A DNA stretch of 6,948 nucleotides, taken from NCBI GenBank assembly GCA_016867175.1, contig VGKF01000046.1, forward strand, positions 1 through 6,948, in the 5' to 3' direction. Origin of the DNA: Candidatus Omnitrophota bacterium. GTDB lineage: Bacteria; Omnitrophota; Gorgyraeia; Gygaellales; Profunditerraquicolaceae. The position numbers and the translations under genes are program-made. This document shows positions 5,879 through 6,948 of the stretch, one piece after another (positions within the stretch are counted from its first letter, which is position 1; every line of letters starts with the position of its first letter). The notes beneath the pieces were generated by a model. The model was not told the origin of the DNA, did no database searches, and saw only the letters and a list, made by a program, of their open reading frames with translations.

Positions 5879-6948
5879 TTAAATATTTTTTATCTCCGGA
5901 TAAAATATAGTTATGGCTATAAAAAATACGGTGCAGATAACCCCGCTAAACATAACCGTCAGAGGCACCCCTAGACTATGCGCGAGTGTACCGGCTAATA
6001 GGTTTCCAAAAGGCATGAAACCGGCGAAGGTAAACATATAAACGCTCATCAGCCTGCCCCTGAATTCATTCGGGACCAGCTGCTGCAATACGGTGTTGAT
6101 CAGGCTGATAGCAGTTATAGAGGCCCAGCCCAGTAACATTAGAACAGCCAAAGATAATAGATAGGATTTAGAGGATGCAAAGAGCACCAGGGAAATAGAA
6201 AATACCGTAGCCGAAAGAATTAAAAGCCTTCCCTTATGCTTAAAATCCCCGAGCCCGGCTAAGCCCAGGGCAGCAATAAGGGCCCCTACCCCGGTCACTG
6301 ACATAAGCATCCCCAGGCCCTTGGCACCTACTTTTAAAATATCATTGGCAAAAACCGGCATAAAAGTAGCGTAAGAGACTCCGAAGAAGCTGGTAATGCC
6401 CACCATAAGCACCAGAATCAACATGATCCGGTGGCCCAAGATAAATCTTAAGCCCTCCATAAGGTCATGGACCAGGACACCTTTATTTTCCCTCTTTAGG
6501 TTGGCTCCGTCAATCTTTATCATAAGCAGCGCGATTATGGGAGCCAGGAAACTTATTGCGTTAAGATAAAAACACCCGCTCATCCCGATAGTGGCAATAA
6601 ATATGCCGGCCAGGGCCGGGCCGATCATGCGGCTTGAGTTAAAGGCGGCGGAGTTTAAGGCTATAGCATTGAGCAAATTATCTTTACCGACCATCTCCAC
6701 TACTACCGATTGACGGCTGGGCGCGTCGAAGCTCATCACCACTCCGTTTAATACTGCAATAGCCATAATCTGCCAGGGGGCGATCAATTTAAACTGCGTC
6801 AATATTGCTAAGCTAAAGGCCAGAAGCATAAAGGCGCTCTGGGTAAACAAAAGCACCTTCTTTTTCTCTACCCTATCCGCGACCACCCCTCCGAATAGGG
6901 ATAAGAGGAATATCGGCGCCGAGCCTAAGAAGGCCACCAGCCCCAGGA
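5879..6948 (-). CDS. MFS exporter, EntS/MFS_3-like (5' end outside window)
   Basis: This is a multi-pass inner-membrane major facilitator of the EntS-like (MFS_3) type, a group that exports siderophores, drugs or unknown small molecules by proton exchange. The frame stays open to the right edge, so the gene is partial: the GTG at 6937 lies inside the sequence (LGLVAFLGS) and is not a start. Probably about 50 residues with the first membrane segment are missing. Visible hallmarks are the motif-A loop GGVVADRVEKKK after TM2 and the family-typical segment SFDAPSRQSVVVEMVG, LNAIALNSAAFNSSRMIGP and FYLNAISFLAP. About ten hydrophobic segments follow, and the charged mid-loop is near KIDGANLKRENKG. 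It ends with a short lysine-containing tail (EIKNI). The substrate is unknown. The EIIA gene follows after 18 nt. Confidence 0.9.
   Translation of the reverse strand, partial: LGLVAFLGSAPIFLLSLFGGVVADRVEKKKVLLFTQSAFMLLAFSLAILTQFKLIAPWQIMAIAVLNGVVMSFDAPSRQSVVVEMVGKDNLLNAIALNSAAFNSSRMIGPALAGIFIATIGMSGCFYLNAISFLAPIIALLMIKIDGANLKRENKGVLVHDLMEGLRFILGHRIMLILVLMVGITSFFGVSYATFMPVFANDILKVGAKGLGMLMSVTGVGALIAALGLAGLGDFKHKGRLLILSATVFSISLVLFASSKSYLLSLAVLMLLGWASITAISLINTVLQQLVPNEFRGRLMSVYMFTFAGFMPFGNLLAGTLAHSLGVPLTVMFSGVICTVFFIAITIFYPEIKNI

Noticed and set aside
5481..5882. 133-codon plus-strand frame opposite EIIA
   Set aside because: It mirrors a well-conserved EIIA domain with both active-site histidines; it has no recognisable motif.
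6935..6937. GTG at 6937 as the start of the MFS gene
   Set aside because: The frame continues upstream to the window edge with family-like residues (LGLVAFLGS), and the first membrane segment would be missing, so the gene is simply cut.

Overview
All nine protein genes lie on the minus strand, so transcription runs from high to low coordinates. The window looks like ordinary chromosome of an anaerobic, Gram-negative-type (diderm) bacterium. Two lipoproteins, a YbgC-type thioesterase and a YggT protein point to a double envelope. A hydrogenase-maturation protease points to H2 metabolism. The gene mixture and composition (GC in the mid-40s by eye) remind me of uncultivated PVC-related lineages such as Omnitrophota, but that is an impression and no marker here proves it.

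In transcription order the window begins with an MFS exporter cut by the right edge (5879-6948). It is followed after 18 nt by a PtsN-like PTS EIIA protein (5372-5860). A small spacer with a credible sigma70-type promoter leads to a peptidoglycan-binding lipoprotein (4823-5302), which ends at a perfect 16-bp intrinsic terminator (4765-4803). Next come a GH1 beta-glycosidase (3520-4752) and, overlapping its 3' end by 14 nt, a 668-residue three-domain protein (1527-3533) made of a cyclic-nucleotide-binding-like domain, a MinD/CpaE-like P-loop domain and a patatin-like phospholipase. A 132-nt spacer (1395-1526) holds two back-to-back imperfect hairpins. A compact cluster follows: an unknown lipoprotein (939-1394), YggT (627-935), YbgC thioesterase (229-621) and a HycI-type hydrogenase protease cut by the left edge (1-216), with gaps of 3, 5 and 12 nt.

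No single pathway joins these genes. The envelope theme (lipoproteins, YggT, YbgC, a patatin lipase that may act on membrane lipids) is the most consistent thread, with sugar use (GH1) and PTS-type regulation (EIIA) beside it. The two most unusual items are the cNMP/P-loop/patatin fusion, whose conserved sites are altered in all three domains, and the double-hairpin element before the unknown lipoprotein. There is no CRISPR array, tRNA, rRNA or recognisable transposase gene. I see no clear new multi-gene system.
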